Shown one piece after another: positions 34,563 through 43,092 of a stretch of 62,624 nucleotides of DNA. Both the position numbers and the translations under genes were made by a program. The notes below the pieces were generated by a model that was given only the letters and a program-made list of their open reading frames with translations, searched no databases and was not told the DNA's origin. Within the stretch, counting starts at the first letter, position 1, and each line of letters begins with the position of its first letter. The DNA lies in contig URNX01000017.1 in the NCBI GenBank assembly GCA_900549415.1, positions 1 through 62,624 on the forward strand, written 5' to 3'. The DNA comes from an uncultured bacterium (GTDB taxonomy: Bacteria; Verrucomicrobiota; Lentisphaeria; Victivallales; UBA1829).

Positions 34563-37500
34563 TTACGGGTAAACCACCTCGAAATACGGCGTACCATACT
34601 CCAGCTTGCAGGTGTCGAGAGCGAACTCAACTCTGCCGTTCCTGAGCGTCACCGGTATTTTGCATTCGCGGGAACCGCTCATATTCAGCGCATAAACGGA
34701 TGGGAAACCTTTTGCACCGTTTTTCAGCGAGAAACGGAACTGTCCGGCGCGCATCACCTGCTGCATGTCGCCGACATCCAGTTCCGCCCCGAAATTCTCC
34801 GAGGAAAACACAGCGTTCTCCGCGGCAAACACCGTTCCGACAACCACGAGCAGATGTTTTGAATCCGCAATACTCTTTTCATTTTCCAGCGAGATTGCCG
34901 CAATCGTGCAGGGCGTGCTGACCGATTCCACAGACAGATCGGAAAGTTTGACTTCCGGTCAATACTCCAGTCATGTTCGGTACTGTTGCGTGCTGACCGA
35001 TTCCACAGACAGATCGGAAAGTTTGACCGGCTTGCTCTCCTTCAGCACAGCCGACTGGAATTTCGGTGTGTCTATCGTGAGCGTGTTCTTCTGCACATCC
35101 GCGCAGATCTCGCCCGTTTCGCTCTCAAAAATTCCCTTTCCCGCATCGGTCCGGTTCGCCGGAGTCAGGATTCCGGCCTTGCGCAGACCGGCGACCTGTT
35201 CCCGCAGGATCTTTGCATTCTGCGTGCGTTCCTCGCTCAGAACAATGTACATGCCCATGCTCTTCGCTCCGACAAACGATTTCGGCTCGATGTTGAGATC
35301 CGCCGCTGGGTTCTTCGCATTCCGGTAATCGGAACCGATCCGGGTCAGCATATAGAGCGCATTGTAACCGCTCCCGATCGCGCCGGTGTACTCCGGTCCG
35401 CGAATCGTCCCTTCCGGAACATGGAATGATACCGCATGCTTTGCGCTCCGGATATCGCCGCGCTGCCAGCCGAACGCACAGAACAGCGAATTCATCACAG
35501 CCGAAAGATTGCTGCCGCTGTCGAAGTCGTAAGGCTGGAACGGCGCGTAGTAGAGCTTGACGGTATTGGAATGCGGTGCAAGCATCTGCCAGTCCTGCAG
35601 ACTCGCATAAGCCGCCCACATCGGCGCGGCTTCATGCGCGAAACGGTTGTAGCCGCAATGTGAATATTCAGTCATGAAAAACGGCTTGCCGAACACACGC
35701 GTCGCCGCGGCGCGCCCGATGTAGTTGTTCTCCACAATCGAAGATCCCTGATCTATCGTCAGCATGGAGCCGCGCAGCCAGGTGCCGAACGCAAGACGCT
35801 GCTTGAAGGTCGGCGGATAGAGTTTGACCTTGTTCGGGTGCGCATGATAGGTGTGCATGGAAACCGCATTGAAATCCGCGCGGGCGTCGCCCTCCAGGTT
35901 CCGCATGAACATATCCCAGTTTGTAACGAACCCGCGGAATCCCGAATCTTCGACGACGCCAAGATAGAACGCGTTCATCTCATGAAGTCTCTTCCGCAGA
36001 TATTCCCGTGCGGCATCTCCTTCGGGGCCGGCCGACTGAATCAGTTTCCGGCTGAATTCCGGAACCGATGCGGGATTTGCCGGATTGCGGAACTTCCGCC
36101 AGTCCGGAGTAAACATCTCGAGCTTGCTTCCGCCGATGTTGAGCAGATGCTCCTGTTCGTTGTAACAGGTGATCGCAATCAGCTGCGGATCGTCAACCAG
36201 CGCTTTTCCCGTGTAGGGATTCGGCGTCTTCAGCAGATAGTCGAATCCGGCTTTCCAATGATTGCGGTAGCGTTCATTGAAGAAAATCTGAAAGCGTCCG
36301 TAGCTGGAGTCTTCATTTTTCACGGCTTCCGTGAACATTCCGGTTGCAGTGAAAATATCCAGCATCACATAAACGCCGCGGTCGCGCAGACACTTCAGGA
36401 AATACCAGTACCGATCCGCAAACTGCGGAAGAACGGGCAGCTCCTCCGCCTTTTGAGCCATGAAAACTTCGGAAACGGTCTTCCGGTTTTTCCCCTGCTT
36501 CGGAAGCCCTCCGTTGCCGACAAGAAAAGCATCCAGGAAATGGAAGCGCAGAACGTTCATCCCCGAAAGTGCAATCTGATCCGCAAACTCCTCCAGCTCC
36601 GGCTTCGACATCGAAATAAAGCCGCGTCTCCAGCCGCCGGGAATGAAATTGAATCCGCGCAGGCGAACAGCCTCGTTCGGAGCAGATTCAAAATAGAACC
36701 GTCCGACGGCGTCCGCCTTCAGCCATCCGCACTTGTCGATATCGTATTTCTTCACATACTGCGAAAGATCCAGCGCCGTTCCGGGAATCCGCTTCCACTG
36801 GTCAATACGCTGGTGCATCAGCGCTTTCCGATCCCACGAAACCTTGTCCATCTTCACCGGACGCCACTCATTTCCGCGGACAATCCGGGTGATCCGGCTC
36901 TGCTTCAGCTTTGCGCGGAACGGGACTTTGCCGCAGACGAACCGCCAGCCTTCGGAGCCGCTCAGCACGCGGACTGCAATCAGATTCTTCCCCTTCTTCA
37001 CGGGAAAGTTGAACACGTGGTCGGTCGGAAGATACGCCGTCTCGCCATTGCCGTTGACAATGGTGTCATAGACCGTTTTACCGTTGACCATGAACTCGAA
37101 CCAGTAGTCCGCCGAGCACCCAACCTGCATCACGCCAGCCTTCTCCGATTCAAATTCATTGAAAAGCACCGCAGCCGTTTTCGGCTTCACAGATTCGCCG
37201 GGTTTCGCGAGCATCAGCGTGTTCTCTTTCAGACTCACCGTCCGCCCCTGAACTCCGCCGAGCGTCTGCGGGACAGCCGTCAGAGCCTCAAGCTTGACGT
37301 CTTTCAGATCCGGCGTGCGGAACAACGTCCAGTTTGAATTCAGCGCAAGCGGCAGAACGTTGTCCAGCCACTCCAGCTTGACCGCGCCGATATAAAGCGT
37401 GGTTCCCTCCGGAAGCTTCCCGGCCATCAGCGAAGGTCCGCGCACCGAACCGCTGTAATCAAGATTCGAAGTGAATTCACGGGTGACGGTCTTCCACTCC

Positions 37501-37880
37501 GTATCGAACTCAAACTCCATCCATGAATTTCCGATTGTCTTCCACGGAGCCTGATTCTGAAGACAGCTCACAGGCATCTTCCCCTTGCGGTCGCCGCGGA
37601 TCTGGAAACTGTAACGCAGCTTCATTCCTTTGGAAATCTGCTGATTCGAAGCGAAACTGACCATCAGTTCCCACGGCACTTTTCCGGGTGTCCGAACCTT
37701 GATCTCCGCGCAGGGCTCCCCCTCCGGAGTTTTCACGTCCGGAGAAATGCGGTATCCGACCCTGCTTCCGGGAAGAATGAGCCCGTCAACTTTCCGTCCT
37801 TTGAAGTTCCACTCTTTCAGCACATCCGCGGAAAGAAGAACCGCCGCCGCACACAGCAATGCAGTCAAAATCTTTTTCAT
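34563..37880 (-). pseudogene. Secreted glycoside hydrolase-like protein (clan GH-A TIM barrel), interrupted by a 75-bp insertion with stop codons
   Basis: Signal peptide (MKKILTALLCAAAVLLSADV), N-terminal carbohydrate-binding-like beta domains (about 25-350), then a TIM barrel. The candidate acid/base Glu is in AITCYNEQEHLL and the nucleophile in FFMTEYSHCG. The first open frame stops at 34971 after KLSDLSVESVST plus QQYRT. A 40-bp direct repeat (34913-34952 and 34988-35027, period 75 bp) lies exactly there. Removing one period restores a single frame to the TAA at 34563 and adds about 120 residues of C-terminal beta domain. As written, the protein is truncated by that domain. ATG 37880 follows AAAGGAG; GTG 37883 is less likely. 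It is 28 nt behind the prepilin-like gene. Confidence 0.8.
34913..35027. repeat. 40-bp direct repeat with 35-bp spacer (75-bp in-frame insertion)
   Basis: The two copies at 34913-34952 and 34988-35027 are identical. The spacer 34953-34987 brings in-frame stop codons on the minus strand (TGA at 34971-34973 and another upstream). Loss of one repeat plus spacer by recombination or slippage would repair the glycoside hydrolase gene. Confidence 0.93.
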
Positions 37881-37908
37881 CACTCAAATCTCCTTTTTTC
37901 TGAAGTAA

Positions 37909-38721
37909 TTATCTGTACGGATACCAGAAGCGGCAGCTCGGACAGGACATTGTAATGGAGCCGCTGGCGTAGGCGTGACCGCAGGAAACCGATCCCTTCG
38001 CGATCGTTCCGACGTGACCGTCAAAGTAGAGAACGTTGTTGTTCCGTTCCATATGGCTCCACGCTCCGCTCTGCGGATTCAGCGTGTTCAGTGCGGAACT
38101 CTTCTGGAACTGCGAAAAGCCTTCCGTCCAGAACCCCTTGCTTGAGGGATTCTTCACCCGCGTCAGCTGATGCGCAAAAACATCTCCGTTTCTATAACAC
38201 GCCGCCGGATCCGCATCCATGCGCATGGCATACATCCGGAAAAACATCACATGAGGCGTTTTGTCATTGCAGAGCGGGTTGATCAGCTTGATATTCGATA
38301 CATCGGAATTTGCTGCCCCCTTCTGGAATGTGGAACTGCAAACCTTCGAAAGAGCAACGACGCTGGCATCGTAAGGACACACCCGCCCCTTCTGCCCGAC
38401 CGCATCATACACGTAGGAAAGCTGTCCGTCCATATCTCCGCCCCAGCAATACGCCCTCTTCCAGTCGCTCGACATGACGAAAATGGAATCTTTGTTGTCA
38501 TTCAGATATCCCGTCACCGCAAGCCCGAGCTGTTTGAATCCGTTGACGCACGAGATCGCCCGCGCCTTTTCCTGTGCCGAATTCAGAGCCGGCAGAAGCA
38601 TTCCGGCGAGGATTGCGATGATCACAATTACCACAAGGAGCTCTATAAGAGTGAATTTCTTGTATTTTCGTCCGAACCTCCAATTGTCTTCCGCATGTCT
38701 CTTCTGAATTCCATTTTTCAT
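37909..38721 (-). CDS. Prepilin-type N-terminal methylation protein with H-X9-DG-like C-terminus
   Basis: 270 aa. The prepilin cleavage/methylation motif is KKFTLIELLVVIVIIAILAG, followed by LLPALNSAQEKARAISC. C-terminal NNVLYFDGHVGTI is the H-X9-DG hallmark of the large DUF1559-like group expanded in Lentisphaerae and Planctomycetes. It is exported and processed like a pseudopilin; its role is unknown. First gene of the operon with the secreted glycoside hydrolase, so the two may work together at the cell surface. Confidence 0.88.
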   Translation of the reverse strand: MKNGIQKRHAEDNWRFGRKYKKFTLIELLVVIVIIAILAGMLLPALNSAQEKARAISCVNGFKQLGLAVTGYLNDNKDSIFVMSSDWKRAYCWGGDMDGQLSYVYDAVGQKGRVCPYDASVVALSKVCSSTFQKGAANSDVSNIKLINPLCNDKTPHVMFFRMYAMRMDADPAACYRNGDVFAHQLTRVKNPSSKGFWTEGFSQFQKSSALNTLNPQSGAWSHMERNNNVLYFDGHVGTIAKGSVSCGHAYASGSITMSCPSCRFWYPYR

Positions 38722-38762
38722 TGTCCCAACTCCTTTTTTTAGTTTGTTTCCGATAAAAACAT

Positions 38763-38818
38763 TCTTTGGTTCTGGGAATAATTATACTGCATAATTCCCA
38801 TTTTGTCAATACCAAAGA
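38763..38818. promoter_or_regulatory. Nested inverted repeats over the prepilin operon promoter (putative operator)
   Basis: Outer arms TCTTTGGT (38763-38770) and ACCAAAGA (38811-38818) bracket the promoter. Inner arms GGGAATAATTAT and ATAATTCCC (about 38774-38799) overlap the -10. The neighbouring divergent AraC gene is the obvious candidate regulator. Confidence 0.6.
38781..38809 (-). promoter_or_regulatory. Perfect-consensus sigma-70 promoter of the prepilin/glycoside hydrolase operon
   Basis: Minus strand TTGACA (38809-38804), 17-nt spacer, TATAAT (38786-38781). Both hexamers match consensus exactly. So strong a core promoter is usually held in check by a repressor, which fits the inverted repeats around it. 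Confidence 0.9.
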
Positions 38819-38892
38819 GTCCGGAATATTTGTCATATCGTTCAAAACCGGAAGTTTTTCCCGGCAAAAAGCGTTTCCCGCGAAAAAAGCGG

Positions 38893-38921
38893 TTGATTTC
38901 CTGCGCGGAACATGATATATT
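38893..38921 (+). promoter_or_regulatory. Sigma-70-type promoter of the divergent AraC gene
   Basis: TTGATT (38893-38898), 17-nt spacer, TATATT (38916-38921). Its position rules out the ATG at 38912 as the start codon. Confidence 0.7.
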
Positions 38922-38944
38922 CCAGAGAAAAGAGAAAAGCACAA

Positions 38945-39736
38945 ATGGACTACGCACCAAACACAAATAAAAACGCAAGCATCTTTGGCGGAAAAGTTAC
39001 ATTCAACCGCAAGGATTTCTCCTGGATGTCCCACGACCTTCAATTCTGGAATCTTGTCATCACAACCGGAGGACAATGCCGTCTCAGCAACCAGTTCGGA
39101 GAACTCCGGGCGGAAACCGGCGACGTACTCCTCTCTCCTCCCTCGAAAAACCGTTTTTTTTCGGTCAACGGCGCATGGGAATGCATCTGGTTCGGATTCA
39201 ATCTCCATACGCATGTCAACTGGAACCAGCCGGTCAGGGAAATCTATCATGTACACCCCGGCGAGGAAACCTTCACGCGCATCCGGAACGATGCGGAAGA
39301 GGCGTATGCTCTGCTCGCGGAAGAATCCGGAAATGTCTTCCCGCTCGTTGAAAACCTGCTCGAAAACATCCTGATGCGCGGCAACGCGGAATCTCTCTTT
39401 GAACTCAATCCCCGACTGGAGGCGGCAAAAAATTTCATCGTGGCAAACCTCCGGATCAACGACTTCAAAGAGGTCGCCAGACGGTTCGGAATGTCACGCA
39501 CGAAATTCTTCCAGACCTTCAGGGAAACCTACGGAACGACGCCGCAGAAATATCACGAGAAAATCAAATTCCAGAACGTCTGCAGCCTGCTTGCGACAAC
39601 AGACTTGTCGTTTTCGGAAATCGCGAAAATCTGCGGCTTCTCAAGCCTGTTTTATCTTTCAAAACGGTTCCGCGCCCTCTTCAAAACCTCCATGCGCAGT
39701 TACCGCGCGCAAAGCTCCGGAAAGACTCTCCTTTAA
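38945..39736 (+). CDS. AraC-family transcriptional regulator
   Basis: 263 aa. N-terminal cupin-like domain with GDVLLSPPSKNRFFSVNG, and C-terminal AraC DNA-binding domain with FKEVARRFGMSRTKFFQTFRE and FSEIAKICGFSSLFYLSKRFR. ATG 38945 is chosen because the promoter -10 covers the upstream ATG. Divergent from the prepilin/glycoside hydrolase operon, which it probably controls in response to a carbohydrate. Confidence 0.88.
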   Translation: MDYAPNTNKNASIFGGKVTFNRKDFSWMSHDLQFWNLVITTGGQCRLSNQFGELRAETGDVLLSPPSKNRFFSVNGAWECIWFGFNLHTHVNWNQPVREIYHVHPGEETFTRIRNDAEEAYALLAEESGNVFPLVENLLENILMRGNAESLFELNPRLEAAKNFIVANLRINDFKEVARRFGMSRTKFFQTFRETYGTTPQKYHEKIKFQNVCSLLATTDLSFSEIAKICGFSSLFYLSKRFRALFKTSMRSYRAQSSGKTLL

Positions 39737-39744
39737 AAACGGAA

Positions 39745-39778
39745 CCGCCGGTCACTCCCCGAAGGAAACGACCGGCGG
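39745..39778. terminator. Stem-loop between convergent AraC and phosphofructokinase genes
   Basis: CCGCCGGTC (39745-39753) and GACCGGCGG (39770-39778), 9 bp perfect, 16-nt loop. No strong T-tract on either strand; a possible bidirectional terminator. Confidence 0.5.
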
Positions 39779-39793
39779 ACACGGCTGAAGAAT

Positions 39794-42025
39794 TCAGCGG
39801 ATTTCACGAACCTCAGGCGGCTTCGCGAGAATGTGCGAAACCTCGTAGAAGTTCTCCCACCACTGGCGGAGCGGACGCTGATAGCGCGTATCCACCATCT
39901 TCTCCAGGAATTCATCTTCAAAGATCAGCGCCTTGCCGCCGGCCTGACCGACGATTGCACAGCTGTCCAGATGTTTTTCGATGCGGTCAATCATGTGCAT
40001 GGTCGCTTCGTAGCCAAGACGCGCGGCGAGCGTGCGGTCGAACGGACTCGGGTTGCCGCCCTGCTGCATCGGACCGAGAATCGTCTTGCGGACGTCGAAC
40101 CACGCGCCGCTCTCCTCTTCAAAGAGCGAGGCGATGAAGTTGATGTCGTAAGTCTTGTTCGCGTGCTCGTTCCGGATGATCAGCGCCGTGCGGCGGCCGA
40201 GCTTGAAGTTGTCGACAAGTGCATGTGTGTGCTTCTCCAGCATATCAACGTTGATGCCGACTTCATGCATGTAAATGTACTCCGCGCCGGTCGCCATGCC
40301 GCTCATCATCGCGAGGAAGCCGCAGTAGCGTCCCATGACTTCCACGATGAACAGACGGCGCGCGCTGTCGGCGGAATTCTTGATCTTGTCGATCGCCTGA
40401 ACGATGGTGTTCAGCGCGGTGTCGCAGCCGATGGAGTGTTCCACACCGGGCATGTTGTTGTTGATCGTCGCGGGGATGCAGATCAGCGGGATGCGGAAAA
40501 TTTCGAATGTGTCGCGGTGCTTGTGCAGCTCGGTCGCAAGCGTGAACGCGGTCCATCCGCCGAGAATCAGCAGACCGCTGATGCGGTTCTTTTCCAGATT
40601 GACGGCGATGCGGTAGTAATCTTTTTCGGTCGGGAGCTTGCGGTTCGTGCCGAGCTTGGTTCCTGCGGAACCCGCCCAGTTGTCAACCTCCATCCACGAG
40701 AATTCACGGAAGCGTCCGGCAACCAGACCGTCCACGCCGTCTTCAATGCCGACGACTTTGTAGCCCTGGTTCATGGCGACGCGGATCACCGTGCGGATGG
40801 CGTTGTTCATTCCGGGAGCGGGCCAACCGGAAGTCATGATCGCAATGCGCGGGCTGTCCTCCGTAATCTCCTTGGAAGGACGGATCTGCGCCTGAATCTT
40901 GACGAGCTCGCTGACGCGGCTCCAGTCGATGCCGCGCATGGCTTCCGCCTTGTCGTATTCGCCGGCCTTGATTGCGGCGGCGGTCGCGCGGGTCTTCTGA
41001 ACCGATTCAATCAGCGGAGCGGTCGTAATGCGGTTGTTCTTGGAAACAATGATCACCGACTCGGAAGCATCGGGATGCTTGACAAGCTCTTTGACAGCTT
41101 CGTAACCGTACGCGGTGCTCATATAGCGGTCGTAGGCGCTGGGCGCTCCGCCGCGCTGGACGTGTCCGAGAATCGTGATACGGCATTCGAGATTGAGACG
41201 TCCTTCGATCATCTCCTGCACCTGTGCGCAGGTGATGGGTTCGCCCTTGCAGTTGCGCGCGCCCTCGGCAACGATGATGATGTTGTCGCGGCGTCCGGCC
41301 TTCTTGCCGTCTTCGAGAAGCGTGCAGAGCTCATCCTCCCAGCCTTCCTGCGGCGGACGTTCGGGAATGAAGACCCAGGAGGCTCCGGTGGCGATTGCGC
41401 TCATCAGAGCGAGATAGCCGCAGTTGCGTCCCATGACTTCCACGATGAAAATGCGCTGATGGCTGTACGCGGTGCTGCGGAGCGAGTCGATGGCGTCGGT
41501 GATGCGGTGCAGAGCGGTGTCCGCGCCGATGGTCATATCGGTGTTCGCCATATCGTTGTCGATGGAGCCGATGAGCCCGACGATCCGGAGATTGGGGCAG
41601 ACGGCGCGTTCAGCTTCAGTGATGCGGTTCGCCGCGACGAGTTCCTCGCCGAGCTGTTTCCAGAGCTGACTGAATTCATCTGCACCGGAGAGACTGCCGT
41701 CGCCGCCGATGACGATGAGACAGCTGATTCCGCGGTGATAGAGATTTTCCGCCGCGGTCAGGAGCCCTTCGTGCGTGCGGAACGCCTTGCTCCGGGCGGT
41801 TCCAATGATGGTTCCGCCTTCCTGCATGATGCCGGAGACAGATCGCCAGTCCATGAGAACGATGTTGTTTTCGATGAGTCCCTGATAGCCCTCATAGACG
41901 GCGTAGACATCCATATTGTACGAGATTCCGGCGCGAACGATGGCGCGGACCGAAGCGTTCATACCGGGTGCGTCGCCGCCGCTTGTGAGCACGGCGATTG
42001 CTTTCTTTTGAGCTGTGGCATCCAT
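39794..42025 (-). CDS. pfkA: Duplicated, eukaryotic-type 6-phosphofructokinase
   Basis: 743 aa, twice the usual bacterial PfkA length: two tandem PFK domains (about 8-380 and 390-735). The N-half is catalytic: TSGGDAPGMN, GGDGSLSGA (107-115), GSIDNDM with the base Asp about 156, MGRNCGYLAL and GHVQRGGAPSAYDR. The C-half has lost catalysis: GGWTAF for GGDGS, and PATINNNMPG, where the catalytic Asp is Asn. This division of labour and many segment matches (SHQR, EVMGRxCGYLAL, LGxMQQGGNPSPFDR) are those of animal/fungal PFK. It phosphorylates fructose-6-phosphate, with the C-half presumably regulatory. ATG 42025 follows GGAGGT. Confidence 0.9.
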   Translation of the reverse strand: MDATAQKKAIAVLTSGGDAPGMNASVRAIVRAGISYNMDVYAVYEGYQGLIENNIVLMDWRSVSGIMQEGGTIIGTARSKAFRTHEGLLTAAENLYHRGISCLIVIGGDGSLSGADEFSQLWKQLGEELVAANRITEAERAVCPNLRIVGLIGSIDNDMANTDMTIGADTALHRITDAIDSLRSTAYSHQRIFIVEVMGRNCGYLALMSAIATGASWVFIPERPPQEGWEDELCTLLEDGKKAGRRDNIIIVAEGARNCKGEPITCAQVQEMIEGRLNLECRITILGHVQRGGAPSAYDRYMSTAYGYEAVKELVKHPDASESVIIVSKNNRITTAPLIESVQKTRATAAAIKAGEYDKAEAMRGIDWSRVSELVKIQAQIRPSKEITEDSPRIAIMTSGWPAPGMNNAIRTVIRVAMNQGYKVVGIEDGVDGLVAGRFREFSWMEVDNWAGSAGTKLGTNRKLPTEKDYYRIAVNLEKNRISGLLILGGWTAFTLATELHKHRDTFEIFRIPLICIPATINNNMPGVEHSIGCDTALNTIVQAIDKIKNSADSARRLFIVEVMGRYCGFLAMMSGMATGAEYIYMHEVGINVDMLEKHTHALVDNFKLGRRTALIIRNEHANKTYDINFIASLFEEESGAWFDVRKTILGPMQQGGNPSPFDRTLAARLGYEATMHMIDRIEKHLDSCAIVGQAGGKALIFEDEFLEKMVDTRYQRPLRQWWENFYEVSHILAKPPEVREIR

Positions 42026-42142
42026 AGCAGGACCTCCAATTTTCTTTTGCTGAAAAGATACCACATTTTCCCGTTTTTGCAATCCGGCGTTTTTTATTTT
42101 TCCGTAATTTTTTTGTGAGAAAACAGAAGAGAAAAGAACCGT

Positions 42143-42973
42143 TCAGTGGATCGCATTCGCTTCAATATAGGGAAGAGTCTTCCTGTAACGCCGATTCAGC
42201 TCGCCCGGAGTGCAGTGAAAGTAACGCTCCGTCAGCAGATTCAGATGCTGAACATGCTTCAACCCCAGCTTGTCCGCAATTTCCTTGAAGGAGAGATTCG
42301 AATAAGTGAAGAGAGAAAGCAGATCGTTTTTCTGGCGCCGCTCTCTGTAAACACCGGGCAGGACGCCGAATTCGGCGAGAAACGTCCGGCGCAGATAATC
42401 CGGATTCCATCCAAGAATCCGGCAATGCTCCTTCAGGGAATACCGGTGTTCCCGATCCGCATCCAGACGCTTGCGCAACTGTGCGGCCGGAGAAGCCGAA
42501 GGGCTTTCCTCAGGAAGAAAATGCCGAAGCAGCGAAGCGGCGGCAAAATCCGCACGCAGATGATCCGCCGGAAGCGCACTTTTTGAAAGTCCGGATATGC
42601 TGCTGAACATATTCCGGAGTTCATAAACATCGGCAGAAGGAACTGTGCAGCGGCAAAGAGGAATTTCATTTTCATCCTCCTGCAGATACAGCTGATGCCT
42701 CTGCGGATCATACCGGAACTCCGGAAGAGAGAACATCAACACCCAGTTTTCCCGGTCCGCTCCATAATCGAAGTCGCATCGGAACCCGGGGAAACCGAGC
42801 GACAGAAATGGAGGCTCCGGCAAGGAGCTGCCCGCAAGCAGACCGTCCGGATAGTATACTTTGCACCGTTTCAACCCGGATATTGTCAGGCTGATCCACT
42901 GAACATCCATCCGTTGAACCCCCTTCTGAGCTTCGCGGTAAACTCCGCAGCTGATAACATTCGGCAATTTCAT
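42143..42973 (-). CDS. AraC-family transcriptional regulator
   Basis: 276 aa from ATG 42973. C-terminal DNA-binding domain with LKEHCRILGWNPDYLRRTFLAEFG and FKEIADKLGLKHVQHLNLLTERYF. The second helix-turn-helix is slightly unusual. The ATG at 43000 is too close to the predicted transcription start (about 43006). ATG 42910, preceded by AAGGGGG, is a real alternative giving 255 aa. Divergent from the oxidoreductase/transporter pair at 43093-45506. Confidence 0.82.
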   Translation of the reverse strand: MKLPNVISCGVYREAQKGVQRMDVQWISLTISGLKRCKVYYPDGLLAGSSLPEPPFLSLGFPGFRCDFDYGADRENWVLMFSLPEFRYDPQRHQLYLQEDENEIPLCRCTVPSADVYELRNMFSSISGLSKSALPADHLRADFAAASLLRHFLPEESPSASPAAQLRKRLDADREHRYSLKEHCRILGWNPDYLRRTFLAEFGVLPGVYRERRQKNDLLSLFTYSNLSFKEIADKLGLKHVQHLNLLTERYFHCTPGELNRRYRKTLPYIEANAIH

Positions 42974-43012
42974 AGAAAGTCGCTTTTTTATAAATTTCAA
43001 TGTTCTTATGTA

Positions 43013-43062
43013 AATATAATACCGTTTTTCATGTTTGCAAACTGTAAAAGAATTTTTATATT
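43013..43062. promoter_or_regulatory. Back-to-back promoters sharing one palindromic -35 element
   Basis: The perfect palindrome GTTTGCAAAC (43033-43042) supplies TTGCAA as -35 on both strands. Plus: 16-nt spacer then TATATT (43057-43062). Minus: 16-nt spacer then TATATT (43018-43013). Only one direction can be occupied at a time. Confidence 0.65.
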
Positions 43063-43092
43063 ATTTTCCAACCAACCGAAAGGAGGCCAGAA

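Noticed and set aside
34563..34931. Separate small gene for the C-terminal glycoside hydrolase domain
   Set aside because: The apparent start is a GTG within the repeated segment and the frame continues the upstream gene exactly; better explained as one interrupted gene.
38912..38944. Upstream start codon for the AraC gene at 38912
   Set aside because: It overlaps the -10 element of the best promoter; the ATG at 38945 is downstream of the predicted start site.
39833..42118. 761-codon open frame antisense to the phosphofructokinase gene
   Set aside because: Mirrors codon structure of the true gene; no recognisable domain.
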